Below are positions 49,703 to 57,962 of a stretch of DNA of 64,000 bases, piece after piece. The stretch lies in the NCBI GenBank assembly GCA_030655075.1, contig JAURWE010000131.1, forward strand, positions 124,001-188,000, in the 5' to 3' direction. The stretch is from Pararhizobium sp. (GTDB lineage: Bacteria > Pseudomonadota > Alphaproteobacteria > Rhizobiales > Rhizobiaceae). Both the position numbers and the translations under genes were made by a program. How positions within the stretch are numbered: the stretch's first letter is position 1; each line of letters starts with the position of its first letter. The notes under the pieces were generated by a model, which was not told where the DNA came from, did no database searches, and was given only the letters and a program-made list of their open reading frames with translations.

Positions 49703-50497
49703 TCAGACGGCAATGGGCGCCCGGATGGTTGAATCAGCTTCATAACCGACGAGCTCAAAGTCTTGAAATTGAAAGCCGAAAATGTCTTTGACATCGGGAT
49801 TGAGCTTCATGGTCGGCAACGGTTTCGGCGTGCGCGCCAGCTGCTGCCGGGCCTGCTCGAAATGGTTGGCGTAGATATGCGCGTCCCCCAGCGTATGAAC
49901 GAAATCGCCCGGCTTCAGTCCCACCGCTTGCGCCACCATCAGCGTTAGCAGTGCGTAGGAGGCGATGTTGAACGGCACGCCGAGGAAGATATCGGCCGAG
50001 CGCTGGTACAGCTGGCACGACAGCTTGCCGTCCGCCACATAGAACTGGAACAGGCAGTGGCAGGGCGGCAGCGCCATTTCATCGACCAGCGCCGGGTTCC
50101 AGGCCGAAACGATATGGCGGCGGGAATTGGGGTTGGTGCGCAGGCTTTCGATGACCGCCTTGATCTGGTCGAGATGGCGGCCGTCATGTGTCGGCCAGGA
50201 GCGCCACTGGTAGCCGTAGACAGGACCCAGCTCGCCGTTCTCGTCGGCCCATTCGTCCCAGATCGAAACGCCGTTTTCCTTGAGATAGGCGATGTTGGTG
50301 TCGCCCTTCAGGAACCACAGCAGTTCATGGATGATCGAGCGCAGGTGCAGCTTCTTCGTCGTCGTCACCGGAAAACCGGCCGACAGGTCGAAGCGCATCT
50401 GATGGCCGAAGATGGAGCGCGTGCCTGTGCCCGTCCGGTCGCCGCGATCCGAGCCGGTCTCCATGACGTGTCTCAGAAGATCGAGATATTGCTTCAT
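49703..50497 (-). CDS. thyA: Thymidylate synthase
   Basis: 264 residues from the ATG at 50497, the same length as the Escherichia coli enzyme; the frame to 50605 is not part of it. Methylates dUMP to dTMP with methylene-tetrahydrofolate. DRTGTGTRSIFGHQMRFDL at the N-terminus (phosphate-binding Arg), the catalytic Cys in ALPPCHCLFQFYV, QLYQRSADIFLGVPFNIASY and the nucleotide-recognition HIYANH. First gene of the block thyA-GST-folA. Confidence 0.97.
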   Translation of the reverse strand: MKQYLDLLRHVMETGSDRGDRTGTGTRSIFGHQMRFDLSAGFPVTTTKKLHLRSIIHELLWFLKGDTNIAYLKENGVSIWDEWADENGELGPVYGYQWRSWPTHDGRHLDQIKAVIESLRTNPNSRRHIVSAWNPALVDEMALPPCHCLFQFYVADGKLSCQLYQRSADIFLGVPFNIASYALLTLMVAQAVGLKPGDFVHTLGDAHIYANHFEQARQQLARTPKPLPTMKLNPDVKDIFGFQFQDFELVGYEADSTIRAPIAV

Positions 50498-50654
50498 GCC
50501 GTTTGCGCCGCCATTTGGATGTGTGAGCATGTCAGTAACGCCGATCCGGCGGCGAATCCCTCGGGATATCGCTTTTCCACCAGTTTTTTCCCGCGCTGCC
50601 TGCAAGTCAAGCCACTGGTCGCGTCACGAAACTGTCAATCACCCAGAGAAAGGC

Positions 50655-50683
50655 CTTTTCTTGGCCACGGGAAGCTCCTATAT
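50655..50683 (+). promoter_or_regulatory. Possible ssrA promoter
   Basis: CTTTTC (50655-50660) and CTATAT (50678-50683) are 17 bases apart, upstream of the tmRNA. The boxes are weak matches to the rhizobial consensus (CTTGAC…CTATAT) and would start transcription near 50690. Read as a suggestion only. Confidence 0.35.
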
Positions 50684-50690
50684 CAGGAGT

Positions 50691-51010
50691 GCCGTCTTCG
50701 GGCGGCTATGGTGATAAATGAGCGGTGTAATAAACCCATTGGACCCGGGGGCGGTACCCGGCGCCTCCACCAAAAACCGGCCTGTTTGACCGGCTTTTGA
50801 TGGGGGCGAAATAGGATCGACAAGGGCGTAAAGATCGACTTTTTGCTCGGCATTGTACCACCGTTATCGGGCTAAACTTGTAGTTGCAAATGACAACTAT
50901 GCTGAAGCACGTCTCGCTGCTTAATCGCAGTGTGACACTTCAAATCAAGCCCTTACGGGTAGCACCGTAAGGCGGGGTTCGGAGGTACCTGGCAACAGAA
51001 ACCTCCACTT
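50691..51010 (+). ncRNA. ssrA: Transfer-messenger RNA, circularly permuted two-piece form
   Basis: The acceptor piece comes first and ends in CGCCTCCACCA (to 50772), with a T-arm-like CCGGG/CCCGG stem. After a hairpin-forming spacer (about 50773-50801), the coding piece starts at 50802 with GGGGGCG, which pairs with CGCCTCC of the acceptor end to close the acceptor stem. The tag frame at 50886-50924 encodes ANDNYAEARLAA, the alphaproteobacterial degradation tag. Pseudoknot-like stems follow (for example GGAGGT/ACCTCC near 50981-51004). Outer ends are estimated. The permutation is the alphaproteobacterial design. The next gene encodes SspB, the adaptor for the tag. Confidence 0.93.
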
Positions 51011-51243
51011 CTCCCTTTTCTGCGATACTCGACTGTTCTCGCCGCCATCAGATTGCCTTCAGAGGATTCCACCATGGCGCCCGATGCGCTATGATTGGCG
51101 GATAATCAGCTATGAGGACTTTCCAGCCGCCTGTGGTGGTGGCATAAAGCCCCTTAGACATTGACGATATTGATGCGCATACGATTTGGACCGGCACGCC
51201 TGTGCTAGACCAGCAGGATATACGCAGGAAAGACAGGGCTCTG

Positions 51244-51795
51244 ATGGCGCAAGACCATATTCGTTACGACATTCTGGCTCAGGACGCGCTTCGCAGCGTC
51301 ATACGCAAGGTTCTGACGGAAGTTGCCGCCACCGGTCACCTGCCCGGCGATCACCATTTTTTCATCACCTTCCTGACCGGCGCACCGGGTGTGCGCATTT
51401 CCCAGCACCTCAAGGCCAAATATGCCGAGCAGATGACCATCGTCGTCCAGCACCAGTTCTGGGACCTGAAGATCACCGAATCGCAGTTCGAAATCGGCCT
51501 CTCGTTCTCCGACACGCCGGAAAAGCTGGTGATTCCGTTCAACGCCATTCGCGGCTTCTACGATCCGTCGGTCAATTTTGAGCTGGAATTCGACGTTCCC
51601 GCCATCGACGAAGACGATATCACCACCGCCGAGATCACCGCCTATCCCGTCCAGACCGCCGAGACGATCGAAGAACTGGTCGGCGAAAACCAGGATGGCG
51701 AGGGCAAGAAGCCGAAAAAGAAAGACGACAACACCGACGGCGACAAGCCGGGCGGCTCCGTCGTCTCGCTCGATTCCTTCCGCAAGAAGCACTGA
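51244..51795 (+). CDS. sspB: SspB, ClpXP adaptor for ssrA-tagged proteins (alpha type)
   Basis: 183 residues from the ATG at 51244. Tag-binding fold: IRYDILAQDALRSVIRKVL then DHHFFITFLTGAPGVRISQH, MTIVVQHQFWDLKITESQFE and LSFSDTPEKLVIPFNAIRGF, as in Caulobacter SspB-alpha. A flexible Lys/Asp-rich linker (about 140-170) leads to the C-terminal ClpX-binding motif VVSLDSFRKK. Located just downstream of ssrA on the same strand, it acts on the product of that RNA. DUF4169 follows 16 bases later. Confidence 0.93.
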   Translation: MAQDHIRYDILAQDALRSVIRKVLTEVAATGHLPGDHHFFITFLTGAPGVRISQHLKAKYAEQMTIVVQHQFWDLKITESQFEIGLSFSDTPEKLVIPFNAIRGFYDPSVNFELEFDVPAIDEDDITTAEITAYPVQTAETIEELVGENQDGEGKKPKKKDDNTDGDKPGGSVVSLDSFRKKH

Positions 51796-51811
51796 CATCA
51801 GGGCAGCCATC

Positions 51812-52009
51812 ATGGCCGGAGACGTCATCAATCTTCGTCAGGTGCGCAAGCAGAAGGCCCGTGTCGAAAAGGACACGGCGGCCGAACAGAATCGTATCAG
51901 CTTTGGCCGCACCAAATCGGAAAAAAGCCTGACGGCGGCCCGCAATGACAAGGCCGCAAAAGCACTCGATCAGGGCCGGATCGACAAGACCGATGCGCCG
52001 GACACATGA
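51812..52009 (+). CDS. DUF4169 family small protein
   Basis: 65 residues, start at the ATG at 51812. Highly charged (MAGDVINLRQVRKQKARVEK, then ISFGRTKSEKSLTAARNDKA), no membrane segment, likely helical and partly disordered. DUF4169 proteins are regularly found next to sspB in alphaproteobacteria. Function unknown. Same transcript as sspB, 16 bases after it. Confidence 0.8.
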   Translation: MAGDVINLRQVRKQKARVEKDTAAEQNRISFGRTKSEKSLTAARNDKAAKALDQGRIDKTDAPDT

Positions 52010-52129
52010 CCACCGGCCGCTCGGAAAATCCAGAATTTTCAACACCTTGAAGCCGCCACCGGAATCGATCTGACAAACAGCTGAATCAGAACCTGAACGC
52101 AGCGATAAACCGGCGGGACGAACACAGCG

Positions 52130-52348
52130 ATGATCCGCAAGCACTCCGCCACCCTGCACGGTCATCGCACCAGCTTTTCGCTGGAAGACGTCTTCTGGGA
52201 CGAGCTAAAGCGCATCGCTGAAATCCGCAACCTTCCCCTCGCGCGTCTGCTCGCCGAAATCGACGATGGAAGAGCCGAAGACAGCAACCTGTCCTCGGCG
52301 CTGCGGATCTATGTGCTGACGTGGATCAAAACAGAAGGCTCGGCTTGA
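52130..52348 (+). CDS. Ribbon-helix-helix domain protein
   Basis: 72 residues with the short pattern RHHS-like: HGHRTSFSLEDVFWDELKRI (ribbon and helix 1) and ARLLAEIDDGR plus helix 2 (LSSALRIYVLTWIK). This is the PF13467-type ribbon-helix-helix found near sspB. It may bind DNA or regulate; targets unknown. Third gene after ssrA in the same direction, 120 bases beyond DUF4169. Confidence 0.8.
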   Translation: MIRKHSATLHGHRTSFSLEDVFWDELKRIAEIRNLPLARLLAEIDDGRAEDSNLSSALRIYVLTWIKTEGSA

Positions 52349-52366
52349 GCAACAGCGCGACAGAAC

Positions 52367-55300
52367 TTACGGGGTCGTCTCAACCCCGGGTAGCGTCTCG
52401 AAATTCAGTTCGCTGCCATCGATTTTGCCGTCGACTGGCGGCAGGTCTTCGCCCTTTGTCACGCTTTCAGACGGATTGACCGGCAGCTTGCCGTCCTCTG
52501 CAGCCTTGGCTTTTTGGGCTTCCAGCGCCCGTTTGGCCTTGCGCTCGGCCTCGGCGGCGGTCTTTGCCGCCTGTTCGGCTGCTTTCACGGCAGCCTCTTC
52601 CTTGGCCTTGCGATCGGCATCGTCCTTGGCGAGACGCTCGGCCTCCGCCTTGGCCGCCAGTTCCGCGTCGGCCTTGGCCTTCTGCCGGGCTGCTTCTTCG
52701 GCGGCCAGCTTGCGCTTGCGCGCCTCCTCCTCGGCCCGCAGCCGCTCGGCCTCACGCTCCGTCGCGTTGAACTTATAGAGCGCCACCTCGCGGCGCAGGC
52801 GTTGTTTCTCCAGCACGTTGGCCTGCAGCGTCTCGACCCGGCGCCGCTCGCGTTCGAAGGCGCGCAGCGACAGGAAATTGGCAAACTCGGTCACGTCAAG
52901 CGTTTCGCCCGGCGTCGCCAACTGCCCGGCGAAGGAAAGCCGTACGGCTGGCTCCGCCCCCGCCTGCGCCTCGTTGCCCGCCTTGAACAGCACAGAGACA
53001 TTGCCATCGACTGTCTGGCTGAGCAGATCGATCTCGGCCTCGCCCGTCAGTGCCGCCGCATCGTCCGCCGCCGTCACGTTCTGCGCCCGCACCTTGCCAC
53101 CGGCAATGTTGAACGGAATGCTGGCCGCGCCAAGCTTTGCCTCGCCGAGATAAAGTGTCTGTTCCACCAGCGGCTTGACCGTCGCCGCAGCAATCTCGCC
53201 CTTCAGCGCATCGGCCGATGTCATCAGCCCCTTGAGGGCTGTCGTGTTCAGTCCGCGGATCGAGAGATCATCGAGCGTCATCGTGCCCGATCCGCTCGCC
53301 GTTTCCGCCATGGCGGCAACCGACGCACCCGAGGCTTCCATGGCCAGATCGAGACCGAACGAACCGCTGACCACGGGCACACCCTGCCCGCTCTCCCACG
53401 AAACTCGCGACAGGTCGCCATCCTTGACCGTCAGCCGCGTCTGGAAGAAGCCCGAGCCGCTGCCATTGCCGATCAGAATACGCCCTTCGGCCGTGCCGCC
53501 GAAAACATTTCCCGACAGGCTGCTGATTTCGAATTCGTCGCCGGTCCAGCGCGTCTTGCCCTTGAACTCGGACACGGCACCGCCGATCCCCGGAAAGAAC
53601 TGTTTTGCCGACAGATCGGCGCTGACATCGAGCCCCTGCGCCAGCGACGGCTGCACCTTGACCGATTGCAGATCGCCGGTTTCCAGGTTTTGCACCGGTC
53701 CCAGCACCGCCTCGGCGATCAGCGGCAGATCGATCGTGTCGAAGGACAGGTCGGCCGTTGCCTTTTTCAGCCAGTCCTTCCGGTCGAGGGTAACCTCGCC
53801 GGAAAAGCCATTGCGATCGACCTTGCCGGTAATGGCAGACAGCGCCACCGCATCTGCGGTGACGGTCGCCTCGGCAACGATCGAAAGCGGCAGGCCGCTG
53901 CCCATCTGTGGCAGGCCAAGCCCCTGCATCAGCAGGTAGGGCTCGAAATCCTGGCTGTCCAGCGACAGTTTCATCGCGCCGTTGAGGAAACTGGCCGCCG
54001 CCAGATCGACATCGCCGCGCGCCGTCAGCGAGGTGCGGTCGGTGGTGAAGGTCAGCGATCCCTTGGCCTTGGCATCGGCGTCGCTGACGAATTTCAACGC
54101 CAGGATGCCGTCCGTATCCGCATCGAAGGGCAGCGGATCGAACCCGGCCTGGCCGAGCAGCACCGTCGTCGCCGGATTGGCGATCGTCGCCTCGGCTTCC
54201 ACCCCGCCGCCGTTCCAGGCCTGATCGAAATCCTCAGCCTGGTAATGCGCTGTGATGCGGCTGCCGTTGGCCTGGCCGATCACGCCGAGCGTCAGCGGTC
54301 CCTCACCGCCGGATGCCCCGGAATCCAGTGTGAAATCGAGGTTCGCGCCGGAATAATAACGGCCGCTTGCCGCCAGCCGCTCAAGCAGCGGATGTACCGG
54401 CAAATGCCGGCCAACAAGCGCCATGACGGCCGACATGTCGTCGGCCTCGACGTTCATCTTCAGTGCTGCCTGCGGTTTTGGCAAAGCCCCGGACAGCGTG
54501 CCGGAAAGCTGGATGGCGGCGCCACCAAGCGAGGCAATCGACAGACGTTCGGCCCGCAGCAGGCCGTCAGACAGTGACATCACGGCCTCGACGCCATCGG
54601 CCTGTTCACCGAAGGCGGAAAAATGTTCGGCCGACAGATCGGCGGCAATCTTGTGCGACAGCAGCGTTTGCGCCGAAGCATCCCCCGCCACCAGTCCGGC
54701 CAGCGCCTGCAAGGCTTCCAGATCGATGCTGTTGCCCTTCAGCACCATCGAAAGGGCGGGCTGGCCGTCGGCCGGGGACTCGCGCTCGATCCGCCCGGAA
54801 AGCGATGCCGGGCCGGCAGCCACTTCAAGATTTTCAAACCGCTGCAGCGTCTCGGTCAGGTTGACCTTGGCCGAAAATCCGGCTGTCTTCAGCTTGCGGA
54901 TGGCCGGATCGACGGAGCCGGCCAGCCAGGAGGCAAAACCCGACGGCTGGTTCGAGGCCAACAGCAGATCGCCAGCAAAGCCCAGTTCACCCTTGAGGTT
55001 CAGCCGCCCCTTGGCCTCCAGCTGCGTGCGGCCCGGCAGTTGCGCCACGGCATTGTCGACGATCCATCCAAGTCCGTCCGGCCGGAGATCGAGCCGGATG
55101 TCGCGCACGGTCGTATCGCCGACCAGAAGCGCCGGCAGCATCAGGCTGGCACGGCCCGGCACCTGCGGAATGGGAATATCGGCGGCAATGGCGACCAGCG
55201 AGGCCAGCCGCTGGCGCAGCGAAATCGCCGGATCGCGGCCGGTCTTGGCGGTCGTGCCATTGTTGCTGTTGCCGATGCGGCTGACATCGATCTGCTGGCC

Positions 55301-56239
55301 GTCGGCGATCAGCAGAAATTCCGGCGCCTTGCCCGTATCCAGCGTCGCCTCGCCGGTGACGACATAAGGATCGGCAACCGGGCCGAGCTCGACACGGTAT
55401 TCCGGCACGCGGATGCGCTCATTGTTCAGCTCGAACCCGCCTGTGGCGCGAATGGCCGCTGCGTCGTCAGCCTCGCCGTCTGTTGCCGCCTCGTCCTTTT
55501 GCTCGTTCTTCACCAGCCTGAACGTGCCCTTGTATTGCGGCTTCAGGTCGACGATCGCCAGCTGCCCCTCAAGCTCGACGCCGAAAGGCCGGGCATCGGG
55601 AACGATGCGGGTGCGCAGGCTGAGCGAACCGTCGTCGCCCACCGGCTGGCTGGCGAAACCAAAGCTGCCCGCCTCGCCATCGATAGCGCCGCGCCCGTCG
55701 ATCTTCCACGGGCCTACCAGAGACTTGGCCGACAGCATGGCATTGAGATCCGTGATATTGCGCGTCCGGCCGGTCTGGTCGTCGATGAATTCGATCTCAC
55801 CGCCCGACACCGTGACATTTTCCAGCACGACATTCTTGGCCGGAATGGAGGCCGAGCGACCCCGCGCCCAGTCAAGCGTCCCGTCGGCCAAGAGCTTGAT
55901 GCGGGCCTTCGGCTCCTCCAGCCGCATGTCGAAAATCAGCGCTTCGCCCGAAAGAAATGGTGCCAGCTCCGCATCCATGGAAAAATGCGCCACCTGCACC
56001 AGCGGTTCGCCATCCGTCGCCTCGCCGACACGGACATCGTTGAGTGTTACCGAGGGAAAGGGAATGAGCCGCGCATCGACGCTGCCATGCACCACGACAG
56101 GCTTGCCGACGATGCGGCTGGCCTCACGCTCGAAATCGGTGCGAAAATCCGTCCAGTCGACGAACATCGGCGCGATCAGCGCTGCAAACAGCGCCACCAC
56201 CACAACACCGCCGATGAAAAGCATGAACCGCGAAAGCAC
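52367..56239 (-). CDS. AsmA family protein, large, with charged coiled-coil C-terminus
   Basis: 1290 residues. GTG start; GGGAA upstream. Signal anchor (MLSRFMLFIGGVVVVALFAA, 1-20) followed by the AsmA start MFVDWTDFRTDFEREASRIV then GKPVVVHGSVDARLIPFPSV. The middle is a long repetitive beta-rich region with alternating GxxDLxA-type segments, fitting the AsmA/TamB bridge fold proposed to carry lipids between membranes. The C-terminus (about 1145-1290) is a Glu/Lys/Ala-rich coiled coil (EREAERLRAEEEARKRKLAA and more) and an acidic tail. That tail is unusual for AsmA and may bind a partner. Confidence 0.85.
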   Translation of the reverse strand: MLSRFMLFIGGVVVVALFAALIAPMFVDWTDFRTDFEREASRIVGKPVVVHGSVDARLIPFPSVTLNDVRVGEATDGEPLVQVAHFSMDAELAPFLSGEALIFDMRLEEPKARIKLLADGTLDWARGRSASIPAKNVVLENVTVSGGEIEFIDDQTGRTRNITDLNAMLSAKSLVGPWKIDGRGAIDGEAGSFGFASQPVGDDGSLSLRTRIVPDARPFGVELEGQLAIVDLKPQYKGTFRLVKNEQKDEAATDGEADDAAAIRATGGFELNNERIRVPEYRVELGPVADPYVVTGEATLDTGKAPEFLLIADGQQIDVSRIGNSNNGTTAKTGRDPAISLRQRLASLVAIAADIPIPQVPGRASLMLPALLVGDTTVRDIRLDLRPDGLGWIVDNAVAQLPGRTQLEAKGRLNLKGELGFAGDLLLASNQPSGFASWLAGSVDPAIRKLKTAGFSAKVNLTETLQRFENLEVAAGPASLSGRIERESPADGQPALSMVLKGNSIDLEALQALAGLVAGDASAQTLLSHKIAADLSAEHFSAFGEQADGVEAVMSLSDGLLRAERLSIASLGGAAIQLSGTLSGALPKPQAALKMNVEADDMSAVMALVGRHLPVHPLLERLAASGRYYSGANLDFTLDSGASGGEGPLTLGVIGQANGSRITAHYQAEDFDQAWNGGGVEAEATIANPATTVLLGQAGFDPLPFDADTDGILALKFVSDADAKAKGSLTFTTDRTSLTARGDVDLAAASFLNGAMKLSLDSQDFEPYLLMQGLGLPQMGSGLPLSIVAEATVTADAVALSAITGKVDRNGFSGEVTLDRKDWLKKATADLSFDTIDLPLIAEAVLGPVQNLETGDLQSVKVQPSLAQGLDVSADLSAKQFFPGIGGAVSEFKGKTRWTGDEFEISSLSGNVFGGTAEGRILIGNGSGSGFFQTRLTVKDGDLSRVSWESGQGVPVVSGSFGLDLAMEASGASVAAMAETASGSGTMTLDDLSIRGLNTTALKGLMTSADALKGEIAAATVKPLVEQTLYLGEAKLGAASIPFNIAGGKVRAQNVTAADDAAALTGEAEIDLLSQTVDGNVSVLFKAGNEAQAGAEPAVRLSFAGQLATPGETLDVTEFANFLSLRAFERERRRVETLQANVLEKQRLRREVALYKFNATEREAERLRAEEEARKRKLAAEEAARQKAKADAELAAKAEAERLAKDDADRKAKEEAAVKAAEQAAKTAAEAERKAKRALEAQKAKAAEDGKLPVNPSESVTKGEDLPPVDGKIDGSELNFETLPGVETTP

Positions 56240-56325
56240 TCTGAAGATTCCCGTCGTTCCAATGCCGTCCTTGGCTTTGGTATTACCCTATTTGCCGCCA
56301 GAACCAACCGTTTAAAGGCAGTTTT

Positions 56326-57777
56326 TCAATCAAGGCTGAAAATCTTGCCCGGATTGAAGATATTGTCCGGATCAAGCGACCGCTTGATCTGCCGCATCAG
56401 GTCGAGCGCATCGCCCAGCTCGTTTTCCAGAAACACCTGCTTGCCCTGGCCAATGCCGTGTTCGCCGGTGCAGGTGCCGCCCATGGCGAGCGCCCGGGCA
56501 TTCAGCCGCGCCACGAAACCTTTCATGCGGGCAAATTCGGCGGCGTCGGTCTCGTCGAACAAAACGCCGACATGAAAATTGCCGTCACCCGCATGCCCGA
56601 CGATCGGCGCCACCAGACGTGTCTCAGCGATGTCCGCCTGCGTTTCGGTCAGGCAGTCGGCCAGCCGGGAGATCGGCACACAGACATCCGTCGACAGGAT
56701 GCTGAGCCCCGGCCGCAGCGCCTTCTGCGCCCAGTAGGCATCATGCCGCGCCTTCCACAGCTTGGCTCGCTCCTCCGGATTGGTCGTCCAGAGAAACTCG
56801 CTACCACCGAATTCCGACGCGATTTCGGCGAACTGTTTCGATTGCAGCGCCACGCTTTCCGGGCTGCCGTGGAATTCCAGGAACAGCGTCGGCACTTCCA
56901 CGTAGGAGAGCCCGGAATAGGCGTTGCTCGCCTGCATCTGCAGCGCATCCAGCAGCTCGATCCGGGCGACGGGAATGCCGGATTGGATGGTCATGATGAC
57001 GGTGTTGCAGGCATCCTCGATCGACGGAAACGGGCAGACGCCGCCGGCGATCATCTCCGGAATGCCCTGCAGCCTGAGCGTGATCGAGGTGAGAATGCCG
57101 AGTGTGCCTTCGGAGCCGACGAACAGCCGCGTCAGGTCGTAACCGGCCGAGGACTTGCGCGCCCGCATCGCCGTGCGGATTTCGCGACCGTCGGCAATCA
57201 CTGCCGTCACGGCCAGCACATTGTCCTTCATCGTGCCGTAGCGCACTGCATTGGTCCCCGATGCCCGCGTCGAGGCCATGCCGCCGAGCGAGGCATTGGC
57301 GCCGGGATCGATCGGGAAGAACAGGCCCGTGTCGCGCAGATGCACATTCAGCGCCTCCCGCGTCACGCCAGGCTCGACCGTGCAGTCGAGGTCTCCGGCG
57401 TTGACCTCCAGCACCCGGTTCATCCGCGACGTGTCGACGGAAATGCCGCCGAACGGTGCATTGATCTGACCTTCGAGCGAGGTGCCGGTGCCGAAGGCAA
57501 TCAACGGAACCCGGTGTTCGGCAGCAATGCGGACGATCGCCTGCACGTCGGCGGCGCTGTCTGGAAAGATCACAGCATCGGGCAATTGCGCGGCGATATA
57601 GGTGGTCGTGTGCGCGTGCTGGGCACGCAGCGCCTCGCCGGTCTGGAACCGGTCGCCGAAGAGTTGACGAAGCGCCGGCAGTGCCCTTGCCAGCCCCGCC
57701 TCGTTGCGCCCGTTCTGACCGTTCGCCGTCACCGTCAAAACCCGCTCCTCCCGAGAACCTGTTTCGGGCAATGACAT
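56326..57777 (-). CDS. FAD-linked oxidase, GlcD/D-lactate dehydrogenase type
   Basis: 483 residues. PCMH-type FAD domain: VIFPDSAADVQAIVRIAAEH, IAFGTGTSLEGQINAPFGGI, the diphosphate-binding PGANASLGGMASTRASGTNA. The C-terminal cap (VGHAGDGNFHVGVLFDET then GTCTGEHGIGQGKQVFLENE) carries the His residues of D-2-hydroxyacid oxidation. Closest in layout to cytochrome-dependent D-lactate dehydrogenase (Dld) or GlcD; no glcE/glcF genes are adjacent, so a stand-alone Dld is likelier. Confidence 0.88.
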   Translation of the reverse strand: MSLPETGSREERVLTVTANGQNGRNEAGLARALPALRQLFGDRFQTGEALRAQHAHTTTYIAAQLPDAVIFPDSAADVQAIVRIAAEHRVPLIAFGTGTSLEGQINAPFGGISVDTSRMNRVLEVNAGDLDCTVEPGVTREALNVHLRDTGLFFPIDPGANASLGGMASTRASGTNAVRYGTMKDNVLAVTAVIADGREIRTAMRARKSSAGYDLTRLFVGSEGTLGILTSITLRLQGIPEMIAGGVCPFPSIEDACNTVIMTIQSGIPVARIELLDALQMQASNAYSGLSYVEVPTLFLEFHGSPESVALQSKQFAEIASEFGGSEFLWTTNPEERAKLWKARHDAYWAQKALRPGLSILSTDVCVPISRLADCLTETQADIAETRLVAPIVGHAGDGNFHVGVLFDETDAAEFARMKGFVARLNARALAMGGTCTGEHGIGQGKQVFLENELGDALDLMRQIKRSLDPDNIFNPGKIFSLD

Positions 57778-57962
57778 GCATCAAAACAAGCAGTTAGCCG
57801 TGTTGCGTGAATCTGTTTCACAGGGCCTGGCTTTACTGTGCAAATCGGCCCCCATTTGTCCAGACAGGAAATATTGCAGGCTCCGCAGGACTGTGTAGAA
57901 CGCAAAAGCCGTGAAACCTCCGCTCCCCGGCCTTTCATAATTCTAGGCTCGACGTGCCCAAC

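Noticed and set aside
51186..51581. A 131-codon plus-strand frame before and across the 5' part of sspB
   Set aside because: Different frame from the conserved SspB sequence; composition is Arg/Pro/Ser-rich like other shadows.
52514..56575. Two long plus-strand frames (687 and 650 codons) opposite the AsmA gene
   Set aside because: The minus-strand gene has a signal anchor and the AsmA start pattern. The plus-strand products are Arg/Gln/His-rich shadows.
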